NCBI GenBank assembly: GCA_033032865.1
Contig: JAWHQI010000064.1
Location: 868,001 to 932,000 of the forward strand
DNA from: Dactylorhiza incarnata
Taxonomy: Eukaryota > Streptophyta > Magnoliopsida > Asparagales > Orchidaceae
DNA length: 64,000 nt
Direction: 5' to 3'
The notes under the pieces were generated by a model. The model searched no databases. It saw only the letters and a list, made by a program, of their open reading frames with translations, and was not told the DNA's origin. Of this stretch, positions 10,047 through 22,153 are shown piece after piece (the first letter of the stretch is position 1; every line of letters begins with the position of its first letter). The translations under genes were made by a program, and so were the position numbers.

Positions 10047-11771
10047 TGATGTGCACCCGTAAAAATGATATGGGAAGCGGTCCCACAAAACATATCCGGA
10101 CGGGTACCGCCGCGCACGCAAGCACCACGCGTGGCGTGAAAATCAGAAGGTGTCACGCGGCAAGCGACGCATATCAATCTACGTGTCAATATGCGCGCCG
10201 ACTACGGCGCCAAGAGAGCACGACACTCGCCGCGCTGAAATGGCGCGGCACTCGCCGCGTAAAGGGGGCGCAACACTCGCCGCGCCAAGGGGCCGCGACA
10301 CTGCCGCACCCCTGCTCAATTAGATGGGGTGCGGCATTGCCGCACCCCTGCCTAATTAAAGGGGGGGGGGGGGGGTGGCATTGCCGCACCCCCGCCTATA
10401 TAAAGGGGGTGCGGCATTGCCGCACCCCCTCCCAATTGGTGGGGGTTGACCAAGTCAGCACCCATTTTGGGTGCTGACTTGGTCAACATCCATGTGGCAC
10501 TCCCCAATCGGGGAGTTCACGTAACTCCCCAATCGTGAATGATATTCACATGTTATTCACGTAACTCCCCAAAGGGGAGTTACGTGAATTGTGCTCCTGG
10601 CCGCCTCAGCCTCGAAGTCTTCTCGCGGCCGCACGGTGAACATCTCCACGTTCATCGCGCTCAGAGCACTGGCCAAGGTACACGCCAGAACCTTATTCTT
10701 GCATAAATATTATCCTTGCAGAGTATTATTCTTACGGAACATTATTCTTACGGAACATTATTCTTACGAAATATTATTCGCCGCGCGCTCAGAACGTTTC
10801 CACGCTCTGAACGCGCTAAGAATGCTCCCGTGTTCGTTGCGCGCTCAGAACACTCCCGTATTCGTTGCATGCTCAGAACGCTCCCGTGTTCGTTGCGCGC
10901 TCAGAACGCTCCCGTGTTCGTTGCATGCTCAGAACGCTCCCGTGTTCGTTGCGCGCTCAGAATGCTTCTGAGCGCGCTCAGAACACTTCCATATTCCGGG
11001 CACGCTCACTTTTGTCTTTCTAATTTCTCAGATTACAGGACCCGCTTGTCGCCTTTTTCACCTTCAACAAAGCTGCCCGAACTGCCCGAACTGCCCAAAG
11101 GGCGAGACGGTCATTTACGAAAAATGGCGATCCGTGTGCTCCAAATCGGCAAGCGTGATTCGCCCGCCAGGTGGTTACGGTGGTTACGACGGCAAAATTA
11201 TCAGGCTACCCCCGGCCAAAGCTATAAAAGGAGCCCAGAACCTTTATTTGTGGGGACCTTGCATTCTGCACCCGGGAGAGCTCCTTTGAAGATTTTCAAG
11301 GAATTCTCCTTCGGTACTTGAAGATCTTCTTCGCGGACTCGAAGATTTCCTTCGTGGACTTGAAGATTTCCTTTCTCCCGAAAGGCGACTGAGCATTCTC
11401 ACTTTTGTTCTCCCGAAAGGCGACTCAACATTCTCACTTTTGTTCTCCACCATTCTCAGAAGGAAAAAGACTTAGTTTTCTGAGAGGTGTTTTGTCACCT
11501 CCAAAACTCTCTCTCTCTCTCTATTATTGTAACGAGCGGCGGCCTGTCCCGCTCGATTTCTAAGTACCTATCTGTAAACTATCAGAAGATAGTGAAGTTT
11601 GGTCGGCACAGCTCAGACCGCGTGGTTTTTTACCCTTTCCGGGTTTTCCACGTTAACAAGTCTCAGTGTTCTCAACGAATCTCTAATTGACTGTTTGCGC
11701 GCTTGGTTCGCTTCCGAGCTAAGGTGGTTCAATTCGACCGGCCTACCAGAGCACCCGAGCGATCCGCAACA
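10047..11771 (+). repeat. 5' LTR (1725 bp)
   Basis: It has a TATAAAAG box at 11223-11230, then a run of GAAGAT(T/C)TCCTT repeats, a CT microsatellite near 11505 and the lineage-typical 3' end CCGCAACA. It contains a 15-G run at 10361-10375 where the other LTR has four G. Confidence 0.92.
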
Positions 11772-11774
11772 GTT

Positions 11775-11791
11775 TGGCGCCGTCTGTGGGA
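11775..11791 (+). other. Primer-binding site
   Basis: tggcgccgtctgtggga starts 3 bases after the LTR end. It is a PBS core common in plant Ty3 elements. Confidence 0.85.
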
Positions 11792-11864
11792 ATCAAATTC
11801 CCAAAGTTCAGCAAAGATAACTGAAGTTAACACTTGCCGCCAATTGCAATGGCAAGAAGAAGTG

Positions 11865-13323
11865 CTCGCCGCGCCGAAATGACGCGACACTTGCCACGCC
11901 AAGGGGGCGCGCCACTCGTCGCGCCAAGGGGGTGCGGCACTGCCACACCCCTGCTCAATTAGAAGGGGTGCGACATTAGTGCGCCTGCCTAATTAAAGGG
12001 GTGCGGCATTGCCGCACCCCTGCCTATATAAAGGGGGCGCGGCATTGCCGCACCCCCTCCCAATTGGTGGGGTTTGACCAAGTCAGCACCCCCTCCCAAT
12101 TTGGGTGCTGACTTGGTCAACATCCATGTGGCACTCCCCAATTGGGGAGTGCCCCACTCCCCAATTGAGGAGTTCATGTAACTCCCCAATGGGGGGTTAC
12201 GTGAATGATATTCACGTAACTCCCCAATGGGGAGTTATGTGAATTGTGCTCCCGGGGGCCTCAGCCCCGAGGTCTTCTCGCGCCCGCACGGTGAACATCT
12301 CCACGTTCATCGCGCTCAGAGCACTGGCCAAAGTACACGCCAGAATCTTATTCTTGCATAAATATTATCCTTGCAGAGTATTATTCTTACGGAACATTAT
12401 TCTTACGGAATATTATTCGCTGCGCGCTCAGAACGTTTCCACGCTCTGAACGCGCTCAGAATGCTCCCGTGTTCGTTGCATGCTCGGAATGCTCCCGTGT
12501 TCGTTGCGCGCTCAGAACGCTTCTGAGCGCGCTTAGAACACTTCCACATTCCGGGCACACTCACTTTTTGTCTTTCTAATTTCTCAGATTACAGGACCCG
12601 CTTGTCGCCTTTTTCACCTTCAACAAAGCTGCCCGAACTGCCCGAAGGGCGAGACGGTCATTTACAAAAAATGGCGATCTGTGTGCTCCAAATCGGCCAG
12701 CGTGATTCGCCCGCCAGGTGGTTACGGTGGTTACGACGGCAAAATTACCGCGCTAACCCCCGGCCAAAGCTATAAAAGGAGCCCAGAACCTTCATTTGTA
12801 GGGACCTTGCCTTCTGCACCCGGGAGAGCTCCTTTGAAGATTTCCACGGAATTCTCCTTCGGCGCTTGAAGATCTCCTTCGCGGACTCGAAGATCTCCTT
12901 CGTGGACTTGAAGATTTCCTTTCTCCCGAAAGGCGACTGAGCATTCTCACTTTTGTTCTCCCGAAAGGCGACTCGGCATTCTCACTTTTGTTCTCCACCA
13001 TTCTCAGAATGAAAAAGACTTAGTTTTCTGAGAGGTGGTCTGTCACCTCCAAAACTCTCTCTCTCTCTCTCTCTATTATTGTAACGAGCGGCGGCCTGTC
13101 GCGCTCGATTTCTAAGTACCTAACTGTAAACTCTCAGAAGATAGTGAAGTTTGGTCGGCACAGCTCCGACCGCGTGGTTTTTTACCTTTTCCGGGTTTTC
13201 CACGTTAAAAAGTCTCAGTGTACTCAACGAATCTCTAATTGACTGTTTGCGCGCTCGGTTCATTTCCAAGCTAAGGTGATTCAATTCGACCGGTCTACCA
13301 GAGCACCCGAGCGATCCGCAACA
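11865..13323 (+). repeat. 3' LTR, 5'-truncated (1459 bp)
   Basis: It aligns with 10226-11771 of the first LTR, so the first 179 bp are missing. TATAAAAG box at 12771-12778. It has fewer copies of the short cgctcagaacgctcccgtgttcg repeat than the 5' LTR. Confidence 0.9.
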
Positions 13324-13328
13324 ATAAC

Positions 13329-13669
13329 AATGTAATTTTAAGTATTTAATAGTGATATTTTTAAAGCAATAATATAGCAATGTTGCGTCGACCTCTTCTC
13401 AGTTGCACCTCATCTAGTTCAAAATTATATTTGCACCTCACTCCCAACTTAAATAAGCGAAACACTTTGTTGATTTATTAAGTACTAGAAGCCTAGAAAA
13501 ACATCTTAAAGACTAAAATAATTTAAAAATCTAGCAGAAAAATAAGTTAAATGACATGCATAGAGGAATTAACTATAAACCAAACTAAATAACATGCAAA
13601 CATTTCTCTAACCAGAAAACTGACTACTTTTTTGAGATTTTCGCTGGATAATTTCCGTTTTTTAAAGGC
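13329..13669. other. Intergenic, nothing recognised
   Basis: AT-rich DNA between two element insertions. I see no ORF, repeat or RNA gene. Confidence 0.6.
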
Positions 13670-14194
13670 GAATCTGTTGCTGTCCACTAAAGGCTCCGGT
13701 AGATCGGATTAAATTGGGCCGTCTTAGCCCGGGAGCGTTCGAGCGCGCAAACAGTCACAGAAAAGGGAAAGCTGACAAGACAATTTTTTTAACGTGGAAA
13801 ACCCGTCAACTGGGTGAAAAACCACGCGGCCGGGTCCGTGCCGGCCGAAACCTCCACTATTTTTCGGTTGTTGTACAAGCTACTTTAAAGAACTCGAGGG
13901 CGACAAACCGCCTCTCGTTACAATTGTTGAGAGAGAGATACTCGGAGGGTGACAAGCCACCGCTCCTGGAGCTAAGACTTTTGTCTGATGCAGAGGGGGA
14001 TGTTGCGCTCTAAGCGCTCTAGAGGTTTTGACTGCAGCTTGAAGGTTGGATCGATGTGCTATGTGCGTCTTTGTCTCTGTCGGTTGCCTCCTGCTGCGCA
14101 AGAGGAGTTTGGAGTGCTGTTCTTGCTGGAGGCTGGAGCGTTTGTTCTTAAGTGCGCGGAGTGCTTGTTGCTGAGTACGCGGGGTTATGCTTGG

Positions 14195-15110
14195 ACGGTC
14201 TTGAGAGCGGAGAGCGCAGAGGCGCTCTTGGAGCAGTCTTCAGAGCGGAGCGCACGGAGGCGCGCTTGGAGCAGTCTTCAGAGCGGAGCGCACGGAGGCG
14301 CGCTTGGAGCGGTCTTGAGAGCGGAGAGCGCAGAGGCGCTCTTGGAGCAGTCTTCAGAGCGGAGCGCACGGAGGCGCGCTTGGAGCAGTCTTCAGAGCGG
14401 AGCGCACGGAGGCGCGCTTGGAGCGGTCTTGAGAGCGGAGAGCGCAGAGGCGCTCTTGGAGCAGTCTTCAGAGCGGAGCGCACGGAGGCGCGCTTGGAGC
14501 GGTCTTGAGAGCGGAGCGCACGGAGGCGCGCTTGGAGCGGTCTTGAGAGCGTAGCGCACGGAGGCGCGCTTGTGAGCGCGCAAGAAGGAGGCGCGCTTGG
14601 AGCGGTCTTGAGAGCGGAGCGCACGGAGGCGCGCTTGGAGTGGTCTTGAGGGCTGAGCGCACGGAGGCGCGCTTGGAGCGGTCTTGAGAGCGGAGCGCAC
14701 GGAGGCGCGCTTGGAGCGGTCTTGAGGGCGGAGCGCACGGAGGCGCGCTTGGAGCGGTCTTGAGAGCGGAGCGCACGGAGGCGCGCTTGGAGCGGTCTTG
14801 AGGGCGGAGCGCACGGAGGCGCGCTTGGAGCGGTCTTGAGGGCGGAGCGCACGGAGGCGCGCTTGGAGCGGTCTTGAGAGCGGAGCCCACGGAGGCGCGC
14901 TTGGAGCGGTCTTGAGGGCGGAGCGCACGGAGGCGCGCTTGGAGCGGTCTTGAGAGCGGAGCGCACGGAGGCGCGCTTAGAGCGGTCTTGAGAGCGGAGC
15001 GCACGGAGGCGCGCTTGTGAGCGCGCAAGAAGGAGGCGCGCTTGGAGCGGTCTTGAGAGCGGAGCGCACGGAGGCGCGCTTGTGAGCGCGCAAGAAAGAA
15101 GGAGGAGAGA
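14195..15110 (-). repeat. 38-bp minisatellite inside the solo LTR
   Basis: About 23 units of the form ggagcgcacggaggcgcgct plus tggagcggtcttgagagc. One check: ggaggcgcgc at 14701 recurs at 14739. The unit is not a multiple of 3 and is nearly stop-free in all sense frames, which produces a 336-codon ORF and overlapping ORFs on both strands. I treat these as by-products. Confidence 0.93.
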
Positions 15111-15239
15111 GAAAATCCGTAGGAGGATTTTCCCGGCTGGAGAGAGAGAAAGTCTCAAAAGGGGGGAGAGATGGAGGAGGAGAAGATCCTTAAAAGATAA
15201 GCCTCGGGGTTCTATTTATAGGCCCCAGAGGTGGTTACG

Positions 15240-15770
15240 GTAATGCGGTTATTCGCAGGCTGTAACCACCATAACTGTTATTTGCAGGCCGTAACCACCA
15301 TAATTGTTATTCGCAGGCCGTAACCACCATAATCTTTATTCGCAGGCCGTAACCACCATAATTGTTATTCGCAGGCCGTAACCACAATAATTGCTATTTG
15401 CAGGCCGAAACCACCATAATTGCTATTTGCAGACCGAAACCACCATAATTGTTATTTGCAGACCGAAACCACCATAATTGATATTCGCAGGCCGTAACCA
15501 CCATAATTGCTATTTGCAGACCGAAACCACCATAATTGTTATTTGCAGACCGAAACCACCATAATTGATATTCGCAGGCCGTAATCACCATAATTGCTAT
15601 TTGCAGACCGAAACCACCATAATTGTTATTTGCAGACCGAAACCACCATAATTGATATTCGCAGGCCGTAACCACCATAATTGCTATTTGCAGACCGAAA
15701 CCACCATAATTGCTATTTGCAGACCGAAACCACCATAATTGATATTTGCAGGCCGAAGCCACCATAATTG
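15240..15770 (-). repeat. 29-30-bp minisatellite in the solo LTR U3
   Basis: About 18 units of the form cagaccgaaaccaccataat plus tgctatttg, upstream of the TATA box in the minus orientation. Confidence 0.92.
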
Positions 15771-15855
15771 TAATTTGCGGCGATGGAGTTTTCGGATAAC
15801 CGCACACCCATGAATGAGGTGCGGTTAGTGCTTTCAAGGAGACCCTATCAGAATC

Positions 15856-17022
15856 TAAGGGGAAAAATGACGCGACCGATAGAACTACGGCTAGGGTTTA
15901 GACAACGAGACAGATCGAGATGGAGAGGAGGTTATTTGAAAATTTGTTAAATTATAGGTTGCACCCCCTTTTACTTTTAAAATTACAAAAACCTCCCCTA
16001 TAAGTTTAGATTTCTTAATGTCCATCTGAAAATCTAGTACTCCAATTAAAGGGGTATCTTTATGAATGGATGTTATGAAATGTAAACTTCCAGGGGAGAT
16101 TTTCGTAATTTCATAAGAGGGGCGCAACTTATAATTATGCTAATTTTAAGTAAAAAATTTTGGTAATTATTCCTGAATTTAAATTAGAAAAAAAGTTTGT
16201 TTAAAATATTGCACAATTTTTTTCTCTTGCATTACTTCAGAAACTAAATAAACATGTCAAAACTAAATAATAGCCTTGCTAGAAACAACAGTCAAATACT
16301 CAAGCAAGAATTTTCATCGCAAAGGGCAAAATGATTACGGCTTTGACGATTTGAAAAACGGAAAGAGAGAAGAAATTGAGGCTCTGTTTGGGAGGGCTTC
16401 TGGGCTTTGGTGTGGTTGCAGTGAACGCCAGTACCGCTGCTCATGGGGACGTTTGTTTTTCCGTCTTATCCCGGCGTTTCCAGCCTCCGCTCCCCACAAA
16501 CGGCAAAATACCGTTGTTTCCTGCCGCCACGTGCCCCCCGCCCCCCTACCTCCCTTACCAGCCGCCACCAGAGTCGCAAAGAGATCCTGAATTGACAATA
16601 TCTTTTAAATCTACTTGTGCTTTAATAAATACTCCACTCATAAAATAAATTCTCCCTTCTAATTTCTTACATTTTTACAATAATATTTTCTGAGCAGAGG
16701 TGAGAAAGATCAAAATGTAAAAAAATTCAGCTAAAAGTAGAGAAATTGGAAAATTAGCTAACCAATTATTTAGAAGCTAGAAAATACTTATAAGCAGATA
16801 AGCTTGGAAGTTGGAACTAGTGAATTGAACAAAAGAACCTCTTTGAAGAGCTTAAGAAGAACTGAACAAAATCATGGCTTACAGCCTTGTATTGGGGAGG
16901 GATAGCCTATTGGAAGCTTAAACGGTGGCCCTCAGCGGGATTAGCGAGATTTTGAGATGCTGAGACTGGGGAGGGCAGCGAGGCGGCGATGCATTCCGGA
17001 TTCTGGGTGCTAGAATGCATCC
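15856..17022. other. Intergenic, no gene
   Basis: Mostly AT-rich. A GC-richer patch at 16379-16590 begins ggctctgtttggg, which resembles a MITE end, but I could not find a matching inverted end or TSD. Short ORFs here look accidental. Confidence 0.5.
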
Positions 17023-17027
17023 CAACT

Positions 17028-17350
17028 TGTTAAAGAAATGAAGTAAAGGCAATAATTTTATTACTTGAAAAACTTTCCTGTTACAACAATGTAGCAGAGG
17101 ATATTTATACTGCAATGAAGCAGAAAATCTAGACGTTTCTTCCTTAATCGAGAGAGTACATTTATGAGGGTGATTAGTGTTGGTGGCTACAATTAAGGCG
17201 TTGTGTTGATTTCCCATGGAAGTTGTTTTCCATTCTTATTCGGTGCAGAAGACGAAGCATTCGGGAGAAGACGAAGCATCCGGGAGTAAACTGTTGGAGA
17301 GAAGGGGCGGCTGTAGTGGAGAATTACTGAACTTTAATGTATCTTTAATA
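17028..17350 (-). repeat. 3' LTR of the Ale-like copia
   Basis: 323 bp. On the minus strand it begins TATTAAAG (not TG) and ends CTTTAACA. Confidence 0.92.
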
Positions 17351-19076
17351 TGCCCCCGCAAACTCGGCATGTCCCGAATGCTGAGTTTGGGCCGAAGAGT
17401 GTTGAACTGAGAGGTGGAGACAGCCTTCGTGAAGAGATCTGCAACTTGTAGGTGAGACGGTATGTGGGTAATGACGAGGTCCCCGCGCTCAACCTTCTCC
17501 CAAACAAAATGAAAATCAACATGAATATGCTTGGAGCGTTTGTGGAAGACAGGGTTGGCAGTCATATAAGTGGACGACAGGTTGTCACAATACAAAGTTG
17601 GCGACGAAGGAAGACAAACGTGGAGATCGCGAAGGAGCTGTTGGATCCAAATTACTTCAGCTGTTGCAGCGGCAATGGCCTTCTATTCGGCTTCCGTACT
17701 AGAGCGGGCCACAGATGGTTGTTTGGAAGAGGACCAACTGATCAAGTTCCCGCCATAGTAGACGCAATACCCTTGAGTGGATCGGCTGCCGTCAGGATCG
17801 CCGACCCAGTCTAAATCAGAGTACGCAGTGAGAAGGAGATTAAACATAGGTCGGATGAGAAGGCCATGAGAATATGTTCCTTTGAGGTAGCAGAGAATCC
17901 GTTTGACGGCTTGCCAGTGGGCAGTGGTTGGAGAATGCAAAAATTGGCATGCACGGTTGACGGCTTGACGACATAGCTGATATCTGGACGTGTAATGGTG
18001 GCATACTGCAAGGCGCCAACAATGTTGCGGTAAAGCGTTGGTGTCTCCATGGGAGTACCGTTGTTGGATAACTGGGAGCGAGGCTCAGCGGAGCTGGAGA
18101 TTGGCTTAGAGTCATGCATATGAGCGCGAGTGAGGATGTCCAAAATGTAATGGGATTGAGTCAAGAGGAGGCCGCCTGAATGCGGAATGACCTCAAGGCC
18201 TAAGAAATGATGGATGTTGCCAAGGTCTTTTAATGAGAATTGTGCATCAAGTGTCCGCGTGAAGTTATGAAGAAAGGTTGTATTGTTTCCTGTAAGGATA
18301 AGATCATCAACATAGACCAAGAGGTAGGTGATGGTGGGTCCATGGTGGTGGACAAACAAGGAAAAATCAGAATAGCATGGACGGAAGCCTTGGTCAGGAA
18401 GAAAGGTTCATAATTTATGGAACCACGAGCGGGGCGATTGCTTAAGCCCATAAATGGCCTTCTTGAGAAGACAAACATGGTGAGGATGATGAGCATCCTT
18501 GAAGTCGGGCGGTTGTGCCATGTACACGATTTCGTGAAGGTCACCATTGAGAATTGTGTTATTGACATTAAGTTGGCGGATGGACCATCCCTGAGAGACC
18601 GCCAAGGATAGAACTAGACGAACGGTGGTGGGTTTGATGACGGGGGATAAAGTTTCAAAGAATTCGATGTCGGGGCATTGGTGAAAGCCTTTGGCAACAA
18701 GGCGGGCCTTGGACCGGGCAATGGAACCATTGGGGTGGTATTTGAGTCGAAACACCCACTTGTAGCCGAGAACATTGGCATTATGGGGAGGTGAGACGAG
18801 AGTCCATGTGGAGTTGTGACGAATGGAATGAAATTCGTGACACATGGCATCATACCAGTGGGGTTCCTTGAGAGCAGTGGAGTAGGATGTGGGAACAACG
18901 GAGAGAATGGGATATTTGGTGGAAGTAAAGGCTTTAGGTTTGAGGGAATGAGTTTGGGCGCGGGTAATCATAGAATGCTGAGAGTGTTCAGCAGGCCTCA
19001 TGTGTGGTAGAGTGGCGAGTGAGGAAGGTTGGGTAGACTGGATGGGTGATATGTGTGGAGGTGTAGATACCGTCAA
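17236..19076 (-). pseudogene. Reverse transcriptase-RNase H remnant of the Ale-like copia
   Basis: RT blocks are clear: the N-terminal GYKWVFRLKY block (19076-18408), the catalytic YVDDLILTG block (near 18300), and RNase H parts including [16 protein letters not shown] and CDNLSSTYMTANPVFHKR. A TGA at 18408 interrupts RT without a frame change. A frameshift occurs near 17940. A TAG at 17683 falls in the RNase H SSTEAE motif. The C-terminus runs into the LTR. Not functional. Confidence 0.92.
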
Positions 19077-19139
19077 GTCGGTGGAGGGTGGGGAAATGGA
19101 GGTTGTGGGACCTTGAGAGTGGCCAATGGTTGGAATGGG

Positions 19140-20520
19140 CGATGGAGAGTTAGGTTCCAGAAGAATAGTGAGTGGGAGGTGATGAGATGGAGCATCCGTG
19201 CTTGAGATGGGTGTAATATACGAGTAAGGAAAAGTGTTTTCGTCAAAGACAATATGACGAGCAATATATAGACGAGTTGTGGGAAGATGATAACAGAGAT
19301 ACCCTTTGTGTTTGGTACTATAGCCAAGGAAAACACAAGGTTTGGAACGAAAATCTAGTTTGTGATGATTGTAAGGTCGTAGGATCGGGAAACATAGGCA
19401 ACCAAATGTGCAGAGAAGTTTGTAGTCAGGAATACGACGATATATGAGTTGATAAGGTGATTTGTGGTTAAGAAGAGGGGTTATAGTTCTATTGATGAGG
19501 TATACCGCGGTGGCGAGCGCATGCTCCTAGAAGGAGAGGGCTAGAGACACGTGGGAAAGCATTGCTAGACCCTTGGCCGTAATGTCTTTATGGCGACGTT
19601 CAGGAGCACCATTTTGTTCATGAGTATGGGGGCATGGGTGTTGATGCACGATGCCCAACGTGGTAAAGAAGGTTGTTAGGTTGCGGTATTCACCACCCCC
19701 AATCTGTTTGGACCTTTTTTATCTTATGACCAAATTGGCGCTCGACCATGGTAATAAAGTGACGAATAAGTCAAACACTTGGTTTTTTGTTGCAATAAAA
19801 TAAACCCATACAAACTTAGTGTGATCATCCAAAAATTGCACAAAATAGTAATTGTTTTTTAAGGAAGCAATAGGGGCAGGACCCCATACATCACTGAAAA
19901 TGAGCTCAAAAGGCACTCTAGAAGGAACATGAGAAGAGGGAAGAGAGAACCTATGGCTTTTGCCAAGCTGACATGGGCCACATACGAGCATATCTTTGTT
20001 TGGGGAGACAGGTAACTGAAAACTTGAGACAAGTTTGCGGACTATCTTGTCATTTGGAAGACCTAGACGATTGTGCCAACCTTGAAGAGAAGTTCGCTCA
20101 CCAAGGAATGCGTAGTGATTGGGGGATGGATGTTTAGCGATGTTGGGGAGGCGGTAGAGACCTCGATCAAGTGTTGTATCAGAATTTGGCCCCGTGTGTT
20201 CTTGACAAAACAACAGTGAGGATGAAATTTCCAAGCTAACGTTATTGTCGGTAGTGAATTGAGAAACGCTTAGCAGATTTTTATGAATGTGAGGAACATG
20301 CAAGATATTACAGAGATGAAACATTGCGTTTTTGTAGGAGAGGTTGCATGTACCAACATGAGAGATGGGAAGAAGCTCACCGTTTCCGACTTCAATGCGA
20401 TCCTCATCGGTGTATGGGGAATGTATGGAGAGATTGTTGAGGTCAGGAGTGATGTGAGTGGAGGCCCCTGAATCCAGATACCAGGACTGGTCAAGGGATG
20501 ATGGTGGTGAAGCAAGCAGC
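19140..20520 (-). pseudogene. Protease-integrase remnant of the Ale-like copia
   Basis: The protease active-site region DSGAS is readable around 20480. It is followed by the LLSVSQ block and the integrase zinc-finger region (WHNRLGLPNDKIV, with GKSHRF after it) in the frame 20324-19719. The integrase core and its C-terminal GCLCFP and KGYLCY blocks continue in other frames down to 19140, with a stop near 19530. The usual GHP of the HHCC region reads GLP here. Confidence 0.85.
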
Positions 20521-20559
20521 GCAGCAACCTTTTCTGGTTTGTCACCGGTGAAGGAATGA

Positions 20560-21445
20560 TTGAAACGTTCCCAACATTTACTAGCGTAGTGACCTCTTTT
20601 GCCGCAAATTTGGCATGTGAGAGGTTCTTTGTTTCACCATTGAGCGGTGAAAAGCGGGCGACCTTCATGAGTGTTCTTATTTCTGGATGAATGGTGGGTA
20701 TTTGAAGTGGTATTCCACTTGTTGGATGGAGATGAGTTTCGTTGTTGTTTTGGTTGTTGATGGCGGGGCGGAACATGGGCAGCATCGGTTGAGTGAAAAT
20801 GTTGATGAGTGGTTTGTTGATGAAGTTCTTCATCCAGGAGGAGGCTCTCGATCTGAAATGGGATTATTATTGGATGCCAATTGATTTGACAGTTGCTTTT
20901 TTTTGTTGACATATTCCAGACAAGAAATAGCGCCTTGTTGGAGTGACGAAAGTTGGTAGCGGAGTGACATCACCTTTGAGTCAGACTGAGGCTTGAAGAT
21001 GTTTTCAAGCTTTGTCCAGGCTTGACGAGAGGAGGGGATATTGATGATGTAGTTGGCGGCTGTGTCAGTGAGAGTGCTGTGTAACCAAAGCAAGATTAAT
21101 TTGTCTTGCTTTTTCCACTGCAGGTATTGTGGTTTAAGTTGCTTGTCGAGGCTTGTAGTGTATGGTGGAGTCGTTGCAAATTTAGGTGGATAATTCAAGA
21201 TCATCGTTGTCAACGTAGCTTTCAAGGTTGAAATGCATCAAGGGCATCGTGAACATAGGATGCCTACATCTGATAATTGCCTCCATCAAATTTGATACTC
21301 AAGGTTGGCAAGGGAATGTGGACTTGTTGGGTGGTAGGGGTCATTGCAGCGTGAAGTAGAGTGGATGCTTGACTTGCGAGGGAAGAGTTGTTGGTGGAGG
21401 TTGAAGAAGACAGGAAGTTAGGATCGTTGTTACCCTCTGATACCA
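20560..21445 (-). pseudogene. gag remnant of the Ale-like copia
   Basis: The start codon overlaps the LTR/PBS boundary: the last LTR base plus the first PBS bases form ATG. The N-terminal frame (21445-21264) breaks near 21262. The gag core continues at 21225-20830, with a KPQYLQWKKQDKLILLWL block. A zinc knuckle of C-X2-C-X4-H-X4-C form (CQICGKRGHYASKC) lies near 20570-20615 in another frame. Confidence 0.85.
21433..21445 (-). other. Primer-binding site of the Ale-like copia
   Basis: TGGTATCAGAGGG on the minus strand, adjoining the LTR end CTTTAACA. This is the usual initiator-Met-tRNA type of copia PBS. Confidence 0.9.
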
Positions 21446-21749
21446 TGTTAAAGAAATGAAGTAGAGGCAATAATTTTATTACTTGAAAAACTTTCATGTT
21501 ACAACAATGTAGCAGAGGATATTTATGCAGCAATGAAGCAGAAAATCTAGACGTTTCTTCCTTGAACCGAGAGAGTACATTTATGAGGGTGATTAGTGTT
21601 GGTGGCTACAATTAAGGTGCTGTGTTGATTTCCAATGGAAGTTATTTTCCATTCTTATTCGGTGCAGAAGACGAAGCATCCGGGAGTAAACTGTTGGAGA
21701 GAAGGGCGGCTGTAGTGGGGAATTACTGAACTTTAATGTATCTTTAATA
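21446..21749 (-). repeat. 5' LTR of the Ale-like copia
   Basis: 304 bp. Bases 21481-21749 also occur in the second unit of the tandem duplication (24407-24675). Confidence 0.92.
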
Positions 21750-22153
21750 CAACTTTGGCGGCTAGGAGGTGACCCGTGGCAAGGCGTCTGTGAGATGACC
21801 GACAATGTAGCTAGAAGGCGATTGGAGAGGGGGTTGAGGCTTCCCGGGCATCTTCAGGCTCCACGGACTTGTCCGCTTGTCGAACACGGGCGGAAAATCG
21901 GGAGAAAGGGATGCAGGTGGGAAAATTTTTCAATATTTTTGTCATTTATAGCTAGAGCTAGGTTAACCTATCTGCCCATGCATAAGAGTTGGGTACAAAT
22001 CAGCTAAGCCCCGGGCATTGTTTTTGAAAAACACACCCGAGCACGTGTCTAAGTATATCTTCACCTAAGTCCGCCTTTGGCTAACCGACACGTGAATATC
22101 TATTTGTAGAACATGTTCACTAAAGCCACAACAAAAAAGTAGGTGTGCTCTAT

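Larger units (their letters stand above)
10047..13323 (+). mobile_element. Deleted Ty3-type LTR element with about 93 bp of interior, TSD ataac
   Basis: The first LTR is 10047-11771 (TGATGTGCAC to CGCAACA). A PBS follows (tggcgccgtctgtgggaa from 11775). The interior ends just after a gag-like start codon (ATG at 11849) and runs into a second LTR that lacks its first 179 bp (11865-13323). The 5-bp TSD ataac is intact on both sides (10042-10046, 13324-13328). The simplest reading is a full element that lost its coding region and the start of its 3' LTR in one deletion after insertion. Confidence 0.93.
13675..15850 (-). mobile_element. Solo LTR (2176 bp), TSD gaatc
   Basis: Minus-strand ends are TGATAGGGTC and CAGCAACA, flanked by gaatc (13670-13674 and 15851-15855). 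No PBS, interior or second LTR is present. A TATAAATA box lies at the complement of 15213-15220. Two arrays fill most of it: 29-bp units upstream of the box and 38-bp units downstream. Its 3' part shares segments with 10047-13323, 56371-57820 and 60893-62757 (for example the guide gtgaagtttggtcggcac), so these form one LTR lineage. Confidence 0.93.
17028..21749 (-). mobile_element. Ty1/copia element (Ale/Retrofit-like), decayed, TSD caact
   Basis: LTRs 17028-17350 and 21446-21749 flank a 4.1-kb interior with gag, protease, integrase, RT and RNase H in copia order on the minus strand. The PBS TGGTATCAGAGGG follows the 5' LTR and a GTTTGCGGGGGCA polypurine tract precedes the 3' LTR. The TSD caact (17023-17027, 21750-21754) is perfect. 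Several stops and frameshifts make it non-functional. The left LTR carries an extra 19-bp duplication (gaagacgaagcat repeated). Confidence 0.95.

Noticed and set aside
14148..15158. 336-codon ORF and overlapping ORFs on both strands in the solo LTR
   Set aside because: A by-product of a 38-bp minisatellite lacking stops; no domain and no conserved frame.
15240..15770. Regular 29-bp repeats that could suggest a CRISPR array
   Set aside because: There are no unique spacers between repeats, the units are contiguous, and the setting is a plant retrotransposon LTR.
16276..16648. ORFs of about 90-104 codons near a ggctctgtttggg sequence
   Set aside because: No domain, overlapping frames on both strands. 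The MITE interpretation lacks a second end and TSD.
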